A stretch of 64,000 nt of DNA, taken from the NCBI RefSeq assembly GCF_003703395.1, contig NZ_RDQN01000007.1:62001-126000 (forward strand), given 5' to 3'. The translations under genes and the position numbers were made by a program. Origin of the DNA: Pseudoxanthomonas spadix (GTDB taxonomy: Bacteria; Pseudomonadota; Gammaproteobacteria; Xanthomonadales; Xanthomonadaceae). The notes beneath the pieces were generated by a model. It had not been told where the DNA came from and searched no databases. It worked only from the letters and a program-made list of their open reading frames with translations. This document shows positions 11,264 through 21,903 of the stretch, piece by piece (position 1 is the first letter of the stretch; every line of letters starts with the position of its first letter).

Positions 11264-12270
11264 GCGGTGGCCGGCGCCGGCGCGCGCCCCAGCAGCGGCA
11301 GCCAGGCGTCGCTGGCCGCATCGGCGCGCAGCGCGAACACGCGCACCCCGCGCGCCGGCAGGTACTCGAGCGCGGCGTGCAGCGGCTGGACGAATTCGCG
11401 CCCCCAGCGCTGGCGCTGCGCGGCATCGCCCAGGTCCAGCTCGACGCGGTGGTCACCGGACTGGAACGGCAGCGTGGCCTTGGGCGGGGCCTGTTCCAGG
11501 GCATCGGTCAGCAGCAGCACGATCACCTCGTGGTGCCCGGCCAGCGACGGCCAGCGGATCTGGGGCACTTGCGCCACGCTGCGCGGATCGGCCAACACCA
11601 CCAGCCGCGAGCCGGGCCGCAGCACGCGCTGGGCGTGTTCCAGGGCTGGCGCCAGGCCCAGATCGTCGTCCGGTCGCTGTGCATACCAGCGCATCAGGCC
11701 GTCCAGGGCCCGCAACGCGCCGCGGGTGCCCGAGGCCGGTGGCACCGGCGCCTCGCGCCCGGCGCCGCGCAGCACCGAGATCCGGTCGCCATCGCGCACC
11801 GCCGCCCAGGCTGCCAGCGCTCCGGCGCGCGCGGCCTGCACCGACTTGAAGCGCACCCGGGTGCCGAAGTACAGCGCCGGCGCGGTGTCGGCCACGATCA
11901 GGGTCAGGCGCTCGCGTTCGGCCTGGAACAGCTTGGTGTGCGGCTTGCCGCTGCGCGCGGTCAGCCGCCAGTCGATGTGGCGGGCATCGTCTCCGGCCAC
12001 GTATTCGCGCGACTCGGCATACTCCATGCCGCGCCCGCGCAGCGGCGAGGCCGCCGGCCCGGTCAGGTGATGGCTGCCGCGCCGCGCCGCAGGTCGGCGT
12101 TGGGCCAGGGCACGCAGCTGGATCAGCTCGGCCAAGGTTGGCCTGAGGCCGTCGCCGGCCCCGGGGACAGGGGAACCTGGCGCGGGAACGCGTCCATCGG
12201 CAAGGCCACTTCGGCGCCTGCGCGTGCTTTCGCCGGACCCCGGTTCCGGGTCCCGGGTCCCGACGCTCAT
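11260..12270 (-). CDS. DUF58 protein of the moxR-bat operon
   Basis: 336 aa. The DUF58 signature GRGMEYAESREYVAGDD followed by IDWR (about 75-105) is clear, followed by a VWA-like fold (LIVADTAPALYFG). Start at ATG 12270 because it overlaps the moxR stop as ATGA. The first 45 residues are low complexity: they begin SVGTRDPEPGSG and are encoded by a CGGGACC-type heptamer repeat, so the repeat has entered the coding start. Partner of the MoxR ATPase by context; function unknown. Confidence 0.85.
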   Translation of the reverse strand: MSVGTRDPEPGSGESTRRRRSGLADGRVPAPGSPVPGAGDGLRPTLAELIQLRALAQRRPAARRGSHHLTGPAASPLRGRGMEYAESREYVAGDDARHIDWRLTARSGKPHTKLFQAERERLTLIVADTAPALYFGTRVRFKSVQAARAGALAAWAAVRDGDRISVLRGAGREAPVPPASGTRGALRALDGLMRWYAQRPDDDLGLAPALEHAQRVLRPGSRLVVLADPRSVAQVPQIRWPSLAGHHEVIVLLLTDALEQAPPKATLPFQSGDHRVELDLGDAAQRQRWGREFVQPLHAALEYLPARGVRVFALRADAASDAWLPLLGRAPAPATA

Positions 12271-13298
12271 GGCAACGGCACGCGTTCGATCAGTGCCTCG
12301 ACCAGGCGCGCGCCATCCCAGCCTTCGGCCGTGGCTTCGTAGCTGGGCAGCACGCGGTGGCGCAGCACGTCCGGCGCCACGGCACGGACGTCTTCCGGGG
12401 TCACGTAGTCGCGCCCGGCCAGCCACGCATTGGCCCGCGCGCAGCGTTCCAGGGCGATCGAGCCGCGCGGGCTGGCGCCCCAGGCAATGCGCCGGGCCAG
12501 CGCCGCGTCGTAGCGCGCGGCATCGCGCGAGGCCAGGACCAGCTCGATCAGGTAACGCTCCAGGGCCGGCGCCATGTGCAGTTCCAACACCTGCCGGCGC
12601 GCCGCGAACACATCCTCCAGCGGCATGCGCGCCAGCTGTTCGCCCGCCGCCGGTTCCAGCGCGTCGCGCGCACGCTCGCGGGCCAAGCGCAGGATTTCGG
12701 TCTCGGCCGAGGCCTCCGGGTAGCCGATCTTCACGTGCATCAGAAAGCGGTCCAGCTGCGCCTCGGGCAGCGGGAAGGTGCCTTCCTGCTCGATCGGGTT
12801 CTGGGTGGCCATCACCAGGAACAGCGGCGGCAGCGGATAGGTGTGCCGGCCGACGGTGACCTGGCGCTCGCCCATGGCCTCCAGCAGCGCCGACTGGACC
12901 TTGGCCGGGGCGCGGTTGATCTCGTCGGCCAGCAGGATCGGATGGAAGATCGGACCGGCCTGGAACTCGAAGCGCCCATCCTGCGGGCGCCAGACCTCGG
13001 TGCCGGTCAGGTCGGCCGGCAGCAGGTCAGGAGTGAACTGCACTCGGGCAAAATCGGCCTCCAACCGCGCCGCCAGCGCCCGGATCGCCATCGTCTTGGC
13101 CAGACCCGGCGCACCTTCGACCAGCAGATGCCCGTCGGCCAGCAGCGCGATCAGCAGCCGGTCCACCAGCGCCTGCTGGCCCACGATGGTCTGCGACAGC
13201 GAGGCCCGCAGCGCGATGAAGGCCTCATGCAGCCGATTGTCCGAAGTCGCCTGGGGCACAGGCGCCGCAGGAGGAAGCACGTCGGGGGAAGAGGCCAT
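12267..13298 (-). CDS. moxR: MoxR-family AAA+ ATPase
   Basis: 343 aa. Walker A reads EGAPGLAKTM, Walker B is LLADEINRAP, sensor-1 region is VMATQNPIEQEG, and the lid domain carries the usual GASPRGSIAL. MoxR ATPases act as chaperones that activate or assemble VWA-domain partners; here those are batA and batB in the same operon. ATG 13298 was chosen over a TTG 24 bases upstream. It is the first gene of the operon, so the promoter should lie between 13299 and the pilQ end. Confidence 0.92.
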   Translation of the reverse strand: MASSPDVLPPAAPVPQATSDNRLHEAFIALRASLSQTIVGQQALVDRLLIALLADGHLLVEGAPGLAKTMAIRALAARLEADFARVQFTPDLLPADLTGTEVWRPQDGRFEFQAGPIFHPILLADEINRAPAKVQSALLEAMGERQVTVGRHTYPLPPLFLVMATQNPIEQEGTFPLPEAQLDRFLMHVKIGYPEASAETEILRLARERARDALEPAAGEQLARMPLEDVFAARRQVLELHMAPALERYLIELVLASRDAARYDAALARRIAWGASPRGSIALERCARANAWLAGRDYVTPEDVRAVAPDVLRHRVLPSYEATAEGWDGARLVEALIERVPLP

Positions 13299-13464
13299 TG
13301 GGTGTCTCACAGTCGGGACCAATGCGGGATTGGACCGGCGCCAGTCTGCGGGGTTGCGCCCTGCACCATAACCCGAGATCGGTGTTTAACGAAGGCCCTG
13401 GCGTCCGTGGTCCGCGCGATCGCCCCCGATCGGCTGACGGGCAACCGCACATCCCAATGGGAAA

Positions 13465-13482
13465 CGGGACCCGAAGGTCCCG
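13465..13482 (-). terminator. Hairpin downstream of pilQ
   Basis: CGGGACC-CGAA-GGTCCCG on the plus strand, read on the minus strand as a 7-base stem closed by a stable UUCG tetraloop followed by TTTCCC. It sits 28 bases after the pilQ stop and probably ends the pil operon transcript. The remaining 13299-13509 interval holds no gene and must contain the moxR promoter. Confidence 0.6.
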
Positions 13483-13509
13483 TCCATGTGGCGTCAGCCG
13501 CCGGTGCCG

Positions 13510-15390
13510 CTACTGACGAACCGCAATCACCTTCGGCGTCACGAAGATCAGCAATTCTGCCTTGTTCTTCTGCTTGCCCTGCTTCTTGAACAGGTTGCCG
13601 AGGAAGGGGATGTCCGCCAGGAATGGCACCTTGGCCACCGAGGCGTCGTCGGTGAATTCGTAGACACCACCGATCACCACGGTCTGGCCGTCCTCGACCA
13701 GTACGGCCGTGTTGATCTCGCGTCGATTGAGCTCAGGCACGGTCCCGTAACCCGGAAGATCGATGTAGCGGGCAATGTCGTCCTTCTTGACGAACATATT
13801 CAAGAAAATGCGCCCATCATGCGTGATGGTCGGCGTGACCTTCAGCTCGAGCAGCGCTTCCTTGAATTGAACGTTCGGTGTGGCGGCCGTGCCCCCGGTC
13901 CCACCGGTGATGGTCACATAGCCCACTTCCCTGCCCTGCTTGATGTCACCTTCGCGCTGATTGGCGGTGATGATTCGTGGATTGGAGATCACCTCGCCAC
14001 GGCCCTCTTCCTGCAGCGCGGAAAGTTCAACATCCAGGCTGAAATTGGTCCCAAGCAAGGTGTAAGCCAGACTCGCGGCATTGCCATTCGTATAAGTGCC
14101 TGCAGGCAGGTTCACGTTGTAGGCATCCGGAAACTGGCGATCATTGCCATTGGCGATGTTCACGACATCGGCTGTGTTGCCACCGATGATCTGGGTCCGG
14201 TCGCCGACCCGGGTACCGGCCACGCCGAATCTTGCTCCCAGATCACGCGCGAAGGTGTCCGTCGCCACCACGATCCGCGCCTCGATCAGCACCTGGTCCA
14301 CCGGGCGATCGATCACGCCGATCAGCTCGCGCATCGAAGCGACCTTCTTCGGAATGTCGCTGATCATCAGGGTGTTGGTCCGCTCGTCGGCCACCAGGCG
14401 ACCGCGCTGGGACAGAAAGCCATTCTCGTTGTTGCTGCCAGCACTGCCACTGCCACCGCCGCCGCTGCCGCCAATGCCCTTGGCCTCGGTCAATGCCTTG
14501 TAGATTTCGGTTGCGCTGTGGTAATTGATCTGAACGTAATCGGTAATCAGGTCCTCGCGGTTCTCGATCGCGATGCGCGCGTCTTCCTTGTCCTGCTCGA
14601 ACTTGGCCAGCTCAGGCTGCGGCGCGACCCAGACCACGCTGCCATCGCGACGCTTGTCCAGCCCCTTTGCACGCAGGACGATGTCCAGCGCCTGGTCCCA
14701 CGGCACGTTGACCAGGCGCAGCGTCACGCTGCCCTGGACCGTGTCCGAGGCGACGATGTTGAGGTTGGACTCCTCGGCGATCAGCTGCAGGACCGTGCGC
14801 ACCGGCACGTCCTGGAAGTTGAAGGTCACCGGCTTGCCTGAGTATGGCTTGACCGCCGCCACGCCCAGCTGCGCCGAGCCTGCGACCTGGTTCGAGGCGG
14901 CACCGACCGCCAGCTTCCCCGTCCTGGGGCTGATCTCGACCACGTATTGGTCTTCGGTCTGGTAGGCCAGCGACTCGACCACGCCCTTGATATCAAGCAC
15001 CAGCTGCGACCCCTTGCCCACAGCGTGCGCATCGATGCGCTGCACCGGCGTCGCAAAATCGATGACGCTCATCGGCTTCTGCAGCGAGGCCGGCATGGCC
15101 ACATTGGCCAGGTCCACGATCACCTTGCCTTCCTCGGTGCGCAGGTCAGGCGATGCACCCTCGCGGTCGAACTTCAGGATCAACCGCCCCGATCCGTCTT
15201 CCGCGCGGCGGAAGTCGATGTCCGAAACCTGCACCGCACTGGTCTGCGCAGCACCGCCGGGCGTGGAGGGCTGCGCGGCGAATGTCGGCGCAACGCCGGC
15301 CACGGCGGCAATCGCCAGTACCAGTGCGTATTGCCAGTGGGTGGCCGCGCGCCGCAAAGGCCGCTGGCTACGAGCGTTGGAAGCGGTCAT
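13510..15390 (-). CDS. pilQ: Type IV pilus secretin PilQ
   Basis: 626 aa. Outer-membrane secretin through which the type IV pilus passes. Signal peptide about residues 12-38 (ends TFAAQP), one AMIN peptidoglycan-binding domain (about 48-150), an STN/N0 domain (VTFNFQDVPVRTVLQLIAEE), an N1 domain and the C-terminal secretin domain (VISNPRIITANQREGDIKQGREV; VPFLADIPFLGNLFK). It has a single AMIN domain, so it is shorter than pseudomonad PilQ. ATG 15390 is preceded by AGGGG eight bases upstream. Last gene of pilMNOPQ. Confidence 0.96.
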   Translation of the reverse strand: MTASNARSQRPLRRAATHWQYALVLAIAAVAGVAPTFAAQPSTPGGAAQTSAVQVSDIDFRRAEDGSGRLILKFDREGASPDLRTEEGKVIVDLANVAMPASLQKPMSVIDFATPVQRIDAHAVGKGSQLVLDIKGVVESLAYQTEDQYVVEISPRTGKLAVGAASNQVAGSAQLGVAAVKPYSGKPVTFNFQDVPVRTVLQLIAEESNLNIVASDTVQGSVTLRLVNVPWDQALDIVLRAKGLDKRRDGSVVWVAPQPELAKFEQDKEDARIAIENREDLITDYVQINYHSATEIYKALTEAKGIGGSGGGGSGSAGSNNENGFLSQRGRLVADERTNTLMISDIPKKVASMRELIGVIDRPVDQVLIEARIVVATDTFARDLGARFGVAGTRVGDRTQIIGGNTADVVNIANGNDRQFPDAYNVNLPAGTYTNGNAASLAYTLLGTNFSLDVELSALQEEGRGEVISNPRIITANQREGDIKQGREVGYVTITGGTGGTAATPNVQFKEALLELKVTPTITHDGRIFLNMFVKKDDIARYIDLPGYGTVPELNRREINTAVLVEDGQTVVIGGVYEFTDDASVAKVPFLADIPFLGNLFKKQGKQKNKAELLIFVTPKVIAVRQ

Positions 15391-15404
15391 CGTGTATCCC
15401 CTAA

Positions 15405-15941
15405 TCATTGATCTAACGTCACAGCAGCTGGACGCTCCAGCCAGCCGCCGGCACCGTCTGGCACCAGCTCAACAAGATCGACGCGGTCGGCTTGCACATC
15501 GGTGACCCGGCCATCGCTCTGGCCCATGTAGTCGCCCGGAGAAACGCGATAGGTCACCTTGTCCGGCGCCATCACCAGCGCGACCAGTCCGGGACCGCTG
15601 CCGATCGTCCCCACCATCTTCAAGCTGTCCAACGGATACTGCTCGAGCGTTTCCTTGCGGCGATTGGGGTCCGGGCGCAGGCCACCGGCGTCGGTGGTGC
15701 TCCAGGCCGCGCTGAACGGGTCGCGCAGTCCCTGCGCCGCATATTCAAAGGTCTCGAACTGCTGCATGACCGGCAACGGCTCCAGGGGCGGTGCCGGGCG
15801 TGCGCGCACGTTGGCCACCCAGTCCTCCAGGTTGGGCGCATCACCAGGGGTGCTGGTGATGCCGCGGGTGCAGCCGGCCATGGCCAGCGCGGCAACAGCG
15901 ACCGACAGGCGAAGCAGCATGACCGAGAAGGCGCGACTCAT
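15405..15941 (-). CDS. pilP: Type IV pilus lipoprotein PilP
   Basis: 178 aa. Lipoprotein signal ending in LAMAGC (Cys23). A disordered Pro-rich linker leads to the compact beta-domain (MVGTIGSGPGLVALVMAPD; YRVSPGDYMGQSDGRV) that contacts the PilQ N0 domain and the PilNO dimer. It bridges the inner-membrane alignment complex to the secretin. The start overlaps pilO by four bases and the end is 14 bases from the pilQ start. Confidence 0.94.
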   Translation of the reverse strand: MSRAFSVMLLRLSVAVAALAMAGCTRGITSTPGDAPNLEDWVANVRARPAPPLEPLPVMQQFETFEYAAQGLRDPFSAAWSTTDAGGLRPDPNRRKETLEQYPLDSLKMVGTIGSGPGLVALVMAPDKVTYRVSPGDYMGQSDGRVTDVQADRVDLVELVPDGAGGWLERPAAVTLDQ

Positions 15942-16606
15942 GGCTGTGCTCCTGCAGGCCGCGTGCCGGCGGCCGCCTTCTCCTGCGCGGCGGTTTCTTC
16001 CTCGTCCATGTAGCGATAGGTCTTGACCGTACCGGACAGTTCCAGGCTGCCGTTGCTGGTGGCGCCGGTCTTCGGGTCGACCGGCTGCAGCGAAATGTCA
16101 TGCATGGTCAGGATGACCACGCGCGGCAGCGACGCCACGCCACTGACAAAGGCGCCGAACTGGTGGTAGCTGCCCACCATGCGCAGCGCGATCGGCTTTT
16201 CGACGTAGAACTCCTTGGGCGTTTCCGGGCCGGGCTGGAACAGCTCATTGGTCAGGCCGCTGGACAGGGCAGTCTGCGAGATGTCCACGATCAGGTCGGG
16301 CATCTCGGTCTTGCTGGGCAGCTGGCGCAGCATCTGCTGCAGCACCTGCTCCATTTGCGCCAGCTGCTGCTTGAGTGGCTGCAGGTTTGCCGCGCGCCCG
16401 GCCTTCTGCTCGAACTCGGCGCGCAGGGTCGATTCCTGGCTCTCAAGGCCCTCCAGTTCTTCGCCCTGGCTACGGAACACCAGCAGGTAGGCCAGGATCA
16501 GGATGAACAGGCCGACGAGGGTACAGAACCCGATCTTGTAGTTCTGCGGCCAGCCGCCGATATTGCTGAAATCCAGCTCGTTGAGCTTGACTTTCTTCTG
16601 ACTCAT
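15938..16606 (-). CDS. pilO: Type IV pilus inner-membrane protein PilO
   Basis: 222 aa. Short cytoplasmic head, one transmembrane helix (about 28-46), a coiled coil (about 50-95, LEGLESQESTLRAEFEQKAG) and a ferredoxin-like periplasmic domain. It pairs with PilN in the alignment complex. The C-terminus ends in an Ala/Glu-rich tail. Four-base overlaps with pilN and pilP. Confidence 0.94.
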   Translation of the reverse strand: MSQKKVKLNELDFSNIGGWPQNYKIGFCTLVGLFILILAYLLVFRSQGEELEGLESQESTLRAEFEQKAGRAANLQPLKQQLAQMEQVLQQMLRQLPSKTEMPDLIVDISQTALSSGLTNELFQPGPETPKEFYVEKPIALRMVGSYHQFGAFVSGVASLPRVVILTMHDISLQPVDPKTGATSNGSLELSGTVKTYRYMDEEETAAQEKAAAGTRPAGAQP

Positions 16607-17303
16607 GACGCCGGGCTCCCTTGCGTCTGCGTGGGGGCTGGCGGAGGCGTCGTGGTGGCCGGCGCGGCCGGCGCGCCCGGGGCCGCCGGCGTTGCGGTCG
16701 GGTCAACGACCGGGACCGCGCCTGGATCGGCAGGCGTGGCCAGCTCGACCTTCAGGGTGAACACATAGGGCAGCGCGCGGCCAGCAATCGGCACCGGCAC
16801 CCCACCGGACTGGCCTTCGGCCTTGGCCTCGATGATCGACAGGTCTGGTTTGGTCATCCAGCCCGAACCTTCCAGATTGCGCATGTAAGTGCTGACCCGC
16901 GCGTTGGACTGCGAGCGGCCCTGCAGGGTCAGGATGTTGCCGTCCTGCTTGAGGCTGGACAGCACCACCCCATCGGGGATGGTGCGCACCAGCGAATCGA
17001 ACAGATGCACCATCTGCGAGCGGTTGGCCTGCAGCTCCTCGATGACCTTCTTGCGCGCCAGCAGGCGACCCTTCTGCTTGTCCAGTGCATCGATTTCCTT
17101 GATCTGGGCATCGACCTCGGTGATCTTGCCCTGCAGGAAGGCGTTGCGTTCCCTCTGGCCGTCGATCTGGCCGTTGTAGTAGAACCAGATGAAGAGCGCC
17201 AGCACGACCGCGATGGCCGCGGCCATGCCCAACATGCCGTAGAACTCCTTCTGGCGCTGCGCGCGACGTTCCGCGCGCCACGGAAGAAGATTGATCTTTG
17301 CCA

Positions 17304-17304
<1 letters not shown>
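16603..17304 (-). CDS. pilN: Type IV pilus inner-membrane protein PilN
   Basis: 233 aa. The N-terminus has the INLLPWR motif that docks into cytoplasmic PilM, then one transmembrane helix (about 24-42), a coiled coil and a periplasmic ferredoxin-like domain. An unusual Ala/Pro/Thr-rich tail of about 35 residues follows (PTATPAAPGAP). ATG 17304 shares its A with the pilM stop (TGATG); the in-frame extension upstream lies inside pilM and is rejected. Confidence 0.95.
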
Positions 17305-18440
<1,136 letters not shown>

Positions 18441-18547
18441 CCCGCAAGCACTTGTACAGCAACCCGTGACGCCTTACGCGTTCTTGTAAGGATGTAGCCC
18501 AAGTGTTTGTTTCCCCCAAGGAAGCCAACCCCGCTTCCGGAAGCATC

Positions 18548-18553
18548 TATACT
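18548..18553 (+). promoter_or_regulatory. Candidate -10 element for mrcA
   Basis: TATACT, close to the sigma-70 consensus, lies 36 bases before the mrcA ATG. No good -35 hexamer sits at 16-18 bases; a CTTCCGGAAG palindrome occupies the spacer. Weak call. Confidence 0.35.
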
Positions 18554-18588
18554 CGCGTGCCACGAATTGTGCAATCGGAAGCTCCCTG

Positions 18589-21057
18589 ATGTCCCGTTTC
18601 CGCCGCCTGCTGCGCTGGGCGATTGGTCTGTGCCTGGTCGGCGCCCTGGTGGGCGCGGTGATTCTAGGCTTCTTTTATTACTCCATTTCGTCCAGGCTGC
18701 CCTCGATCCAATCCCTGCGTGATGTCCAGTTGCAGGAACCGATGTATGTCTATGCCAGCAATGGTCAGCTGATCAGCATGTTCGGCGAGACCCGACGCTA
18801 TCCGGTCGCCATCGCCCAGGTCCCCCGGGAGGTCCAGCAGGCCTTCGTGGCGGCCGAGGACGCCAACTTCTACACGCACCGCGGGATCGACCCGAAGGGC
18901 ATTTCACGGGCGGTGTGGCAAACCCTGACCCGGGAGGGACGGGTGGCAGGTGGCAGTACCATCACCCAGCAGGTGGCGCGGCAGTTTTTCCTGAGTTCCG
19001 AGTACAGCTACACCCGCAAGCTGGCCGAAATGCTGCTGGCCATGCGCATCGAGGCGATGCTGAGCAAGGACCAGATCCTGGAGCTGTACCTCAACAAGAG
19101 CTTCTTCGGCAATCGCGCCTACGGCGTCGCCGCGGCGGCCGAGTTCTACTACGGCAAGCCGCTCGAGGAGCTGACCCTGGCCGAGGCGGCGACCTTGGTG
19201 AGCTCGCTGAAATTCCCCTCCAGCGGCAATCCGATCAGCAACCCGGTGCGCAACCAGCAGCGCAGCGTGTACGTGATCGAGCGCATGCGCGAGGACGGCT
19301 ACATCACCCAGGCCCAGGCCGACGCCGCCAAGGCCGAGCCGCCGCACGCCGCACCGCACGAGCGCCCGGTGGAAGTCTATGCGCCGTACATCGCCGAGAT
19401 GGTGCGCCAGGAAATGCTCGCCAGGTTCGGCGGCGACGTCCTGGAAAAGGGCTACCACGTCACCACCACGATCGACCCGCTGCTGCAGCCGGCCGCCGAC
19501 AAGGCGGTGCGCGACGGCCTGGCGGTGTACGACCACCGCCATGGCTGGCGCGGCGCGGAGAAGCATGTCGACCTGGCCTCCGATGCCGACGCCGAGTCGC
19601 TGGCCGCGCACCTGGCCGGGATCGCCTCCGAAGGCGGGCTCGACCCGGCGATCGTCGCCGGTACTTCCGGCGACAGCGCCACGGTTGTCACCCGCGACGC
19701 GCGCCAGATCGTGCTGGGCGCGGCAGCCAGCAGGTGGACCGGCCGCACCCCGGGCAAGCTGCTGGCACGCGGTGACCTGGTCCGCGTCGGTGCCAAGCGC
19801 AAGGCGCTGGCCGATGCCGACAGCAAACCCGCCCAGCCCGATGCCACGGCCGAATACGTCTATACCCTGGAGCAACTGCCGCAGGCACAGTCGGCGCTGG
19901 TTTCGCTGGACGCCAACAACGGCGCGATCCGCGCGCTGGTCGGCGGCTTCAGTTTTGCCGCCAACAAGTTCAACCGCGCCACCCAGGCGCGGCGCCAGCC
20001 GGGTTCGAGCTTCAAGCCGTTCCTGTATTCGGCCGCGTTCGAAAAGGGTTTCAACCCGCTGTCGATCGTGCTGGATGCGCCGGTGGTGTTCCGCGACCGC
20101 CGCGGGCATGTCTGGCGCCCGGGCAACGACGACGGCAAGTTTGCCGGTCCCATGCGCCTGCGCGAGGCGCTGGTGCGATCCAAGAACCTGGTCTCGGTGC
20201 GCTTGCTCGATGCGATCGGCGTGGACTTCGCACGCAAGTACATCAGCCAGTTCGGCTTCGACATCGCCGAGCTGCCGCCGAACCTGTCGATGGCGCTGGG
20301 CTCGGCCTCGCTGACGCCGATGTCGATGGCGCGCGGCTATGCAGTGCTGGCCAACGGCGGCTCGCTGGTGACGCCGTGGCTGGTCGATGTGGTCAAGGAC
20401 CGCGACGGCAAGGTGGTGTTCAAGGAAAACCCGGCCACCGCCTGCCGTGCCTGCGGTCGCCATGGCGCCAACGCGCCGGCGCCGAGCCAGGTGGTCGATG
20501 GTTTCAACTTCGGTCCGGTGCAGACCCAGCAGCCGACCAGGCCCGCGCCGCTGGCCACCTCCGAACCCGACCCTGCCCCGCAGACGCCGCCGCCGGGCAC
20601 CAAGGTGGCGCCGCGTGCGATCGATGAGCGCACCTCCTACCAGCTGGTGTCGATGATGCGCGACGTGGTCCGGCGTGGCACCGGCACCGCAGCCAACGTG
20701 CTCGGCCGCGAGGACACCGCCGGCAAGACCGGCTCGACCAACGACCACCGCGATGCCTGGTTCTCCGGCTTCGCCGGGCCATACGTGACCACGGTGTGGG
20801 TGGGCAGGGACAACTTCCGCTCGCTCGGCTACCGCGAATACGGCGGCAAGGCCGCGCTGCCGATCTGGATCGACTACATGCGCGTGGCCCTGAAGGACAA
20901 GCCGATCACCCCGAATGCGCCGCCCGAGGGCATGGTCGAGGTCACCAGGAACGGCGCAACCGAATGGATCAAGATCGAGGACCTGGAGCGCATGCAGGGC
21001 GATGATGCGCTGCAGGACGAGAACGCCACCGACGAGGCCGCGTTCGACATCTTTTGA
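18589..21057 (+). CDS. mrcA: Penicillin-binding protein 1A
   Basis: 822 aa bifunctional class A PBP. One membrane helix (about 10-30), a GT51 transglycosylase domain with catalytic Glu in [11 protein letters not shown] (about 90) and [13 protein letters not shown], an OB-like insert, and a transpeptidase domain with PGSSFKPF (catalytic Ser about 473) and KTGS (about 713). It polymerises glycan strands and cross-links them on the periplasmic face. The acidic C-terminal tail is common in this family. Gene order, divergent from pilM, is conserved in many gammaproteobacteria. Confidence 0.97.
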   Translation: MSRFRRLLRWAIGLCLVGALVGAVILGFFYYSISSRLPSIQSLRDVQLQEPMYVYASNGQLISMFGETRRYPVAIAQVPREVQQAFVAAEDANFYTHRGIDPKGISRAVWQTLTREGRVAGGSTITQQVARQFFLSSEYSYTRKLAEMLLAMRIEAMLSKDQILELYLNKSFFGNRAYGVAAAAEFYYGKPLEELTLAEAATLVSSLKFPSSGNPISNPVRNQQRSVYVIERMREDGYITQAQADAAKAEPPHAAPHERPVEVYAPYIAEMVRQEMLARFGGDVLEKGYHVTTTIDPLLQPAADKAVRDGLAVYDHRHGWRGAEKHVDLASDADAESLAAHLAGIASEGGLDPAIVAGTSGDSATVVTRDARQIVLGAAASRWTGRTPGKLLARGDLVRVGAKRKALADADSKPAQPDATAEYVYTLEQLPQAQSALVSLDANNGAIRALVGGFSFAANKFNRATQARRQPGSSFKPFLYSAAFEKGFNPLSIVLDAPVVFRDRRGHVWRPGNDDGKFAGPMRLREALVRSKNLVSVRLLDAIGVDFARKYISQFGFDIAELPPNLSMALGSASLTPMSMARGYAVLANGGSLVTPWLVDVVKDRDGKVVFKENPATACRACGRHGANAPAPSQVVDGFNFGPVQTQQPTRPAPLATSEPDPAPQTPPPGTKVAPRAIDERTSYQLVSMMRDVVRRGTGTAANVLGREDTAGKTGSTNDHRDAWFSGFAGPYVTTVWVGRDNFRSLGYREYGGKAALPIWIDYMRVALKDKPITPNAPPEGMVEVTRNGATEWIKIEDLERMQGDDALQDENATDEAAFDIF

Positions 21058-21064
21058 AGCCAGG

Positions 21065-21146
21065 AGTGAGTGGGGAGGAGTGAGAAGAGAGCAAAAGCAA
21101 AAGCCCAATCCATCTTTCGCTCACTTCTCACTCCTCCTTGCTCACT
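21065..21146. repeat. Long hairpin repeat, copy 1 (GAAGTGAG family)
   Basis: A 28-base arm (21065-21092) and its inverted copy (21119-21146) match at 24 of 28 positions, with a 26-base A-rich loop. The arms are built from GGAGTGAG/GAAGTGAG words. It lies between mrcA and the next gene and could act as a terminator or processing site. A second member overlaps the aspS 3' end at 51710-51786. Confidence 0.7.
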
Positions 21147-21167
21147 GCTCGAAGCCAGAGGCCCGCC

Positions 21168-21785
21168 ATGCACCACGCCCGCCAGCACGCCCAGATCCAC
21201 ACAGCCGAGCGCCGGCGCCGGCTGGCCCACGAAGCAGCCCGCCTGATCGCCGAAAGCGGCATCGGTGACTACCAGCTGGCCAAGCGCAAGGCCGCCAGCC
21301 GGCTTGGCATCCACGACGATGCCTCGCTTCCGCGCAACCACGAGGTCCAGGCGGCGTTGCGCGAGTACCAGCGCCTGTTTGCCGGCCCGGATCATGCCGC
21401 ACTGCTGCGCCGGCTGCGCCAGGCCGCGTTGCAGGCGATGGACTTCTTCGCCGCGTTCTCGCCGCGCCTGGTCGGTCCGGTCCTGGACGGCACCGCCGAT
21501 GCGCGCTCGCCGGTGCAGCTGCACCTGCACAGTGATGACCAGGAAGCCGTTGCCCGTTTCCTGGACGACCAGCGCATTCCGGCCGATGCGCGCGTGCGCC
21601 GGCTGCGCATGGACCGCCAGCGCAATGCCGAGGTCACGGTGTGGGGTTTTGCCGCCGACGGGGTGCACTTCGAACTGGCCGTGTTGCCGCGCCAGGCATT
21701 GCGCCAGGCGCCGCTCTCGCCGGTGGACCAACAGCCGATGGCGCGTGCCTCGGCTTCCCAGCTCGAGCGCCTGCTGGCCGGCTGA
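21168..21785 (+). CDS. Conserved hypothetical protein
   Basis: 205 aa, not recognised as a named family. The N-terminal 90 residues are helical, basic and Ala/Arg-rich (HTAERRRRLAHEAARLIAE; DYQLAKRKAASRLG). The C-terminal half is mixed alpha/beta with a QLHLHSDDQEAV segment. No signal peptide or membrane helix. ATG 21168 avoids including the upstream hairpin repeat. It lies between mrcA and prfC on the same strand. A nucleotidyltransferase-like role is conceivable but not supported by a visible motif. Confidence 0.6.
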   Translation: MHHARQHAQIHTAERRRRLAHEAARLIAESGIGDYQLAKRKAASRLGIHDDASLPRNHEVQAALREYQRLFAGPDHAALLRRLRQAALQAMDFFAAFSPRLVGPVLDGTADARSPVQLHLHSDDQEAVARFLDDQRIPADARVRRLRMDRQRNAEVTVWGFAADGVHFELAVLPRQALRQAPLSPVDQQPMARASASQLERLLAG

Positions 21786-21903
21786 GGGGCGCAGGGGGTC
21801 CATGGGCGCCTGTTGGTCCAAACGCGTCCGGTCCGGACCACCTGCCCCGCTATACTTGCTGGCTTCCTGACCGCTCATCAGCGCCCGTGCCGGCGCCACC
21901 ACC

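Noticed and set aside
13299-13322. TTG start for moxR
   Set aside because: Adds eight residues with no support; ATG 13298 gives the usual short head before the AAA+ domain.
18904-21108. 734-codon leftward frame opposite mrcA
   Set aside because: Shadow of PBP1A, which has all catalytic motifs on the plus strand.
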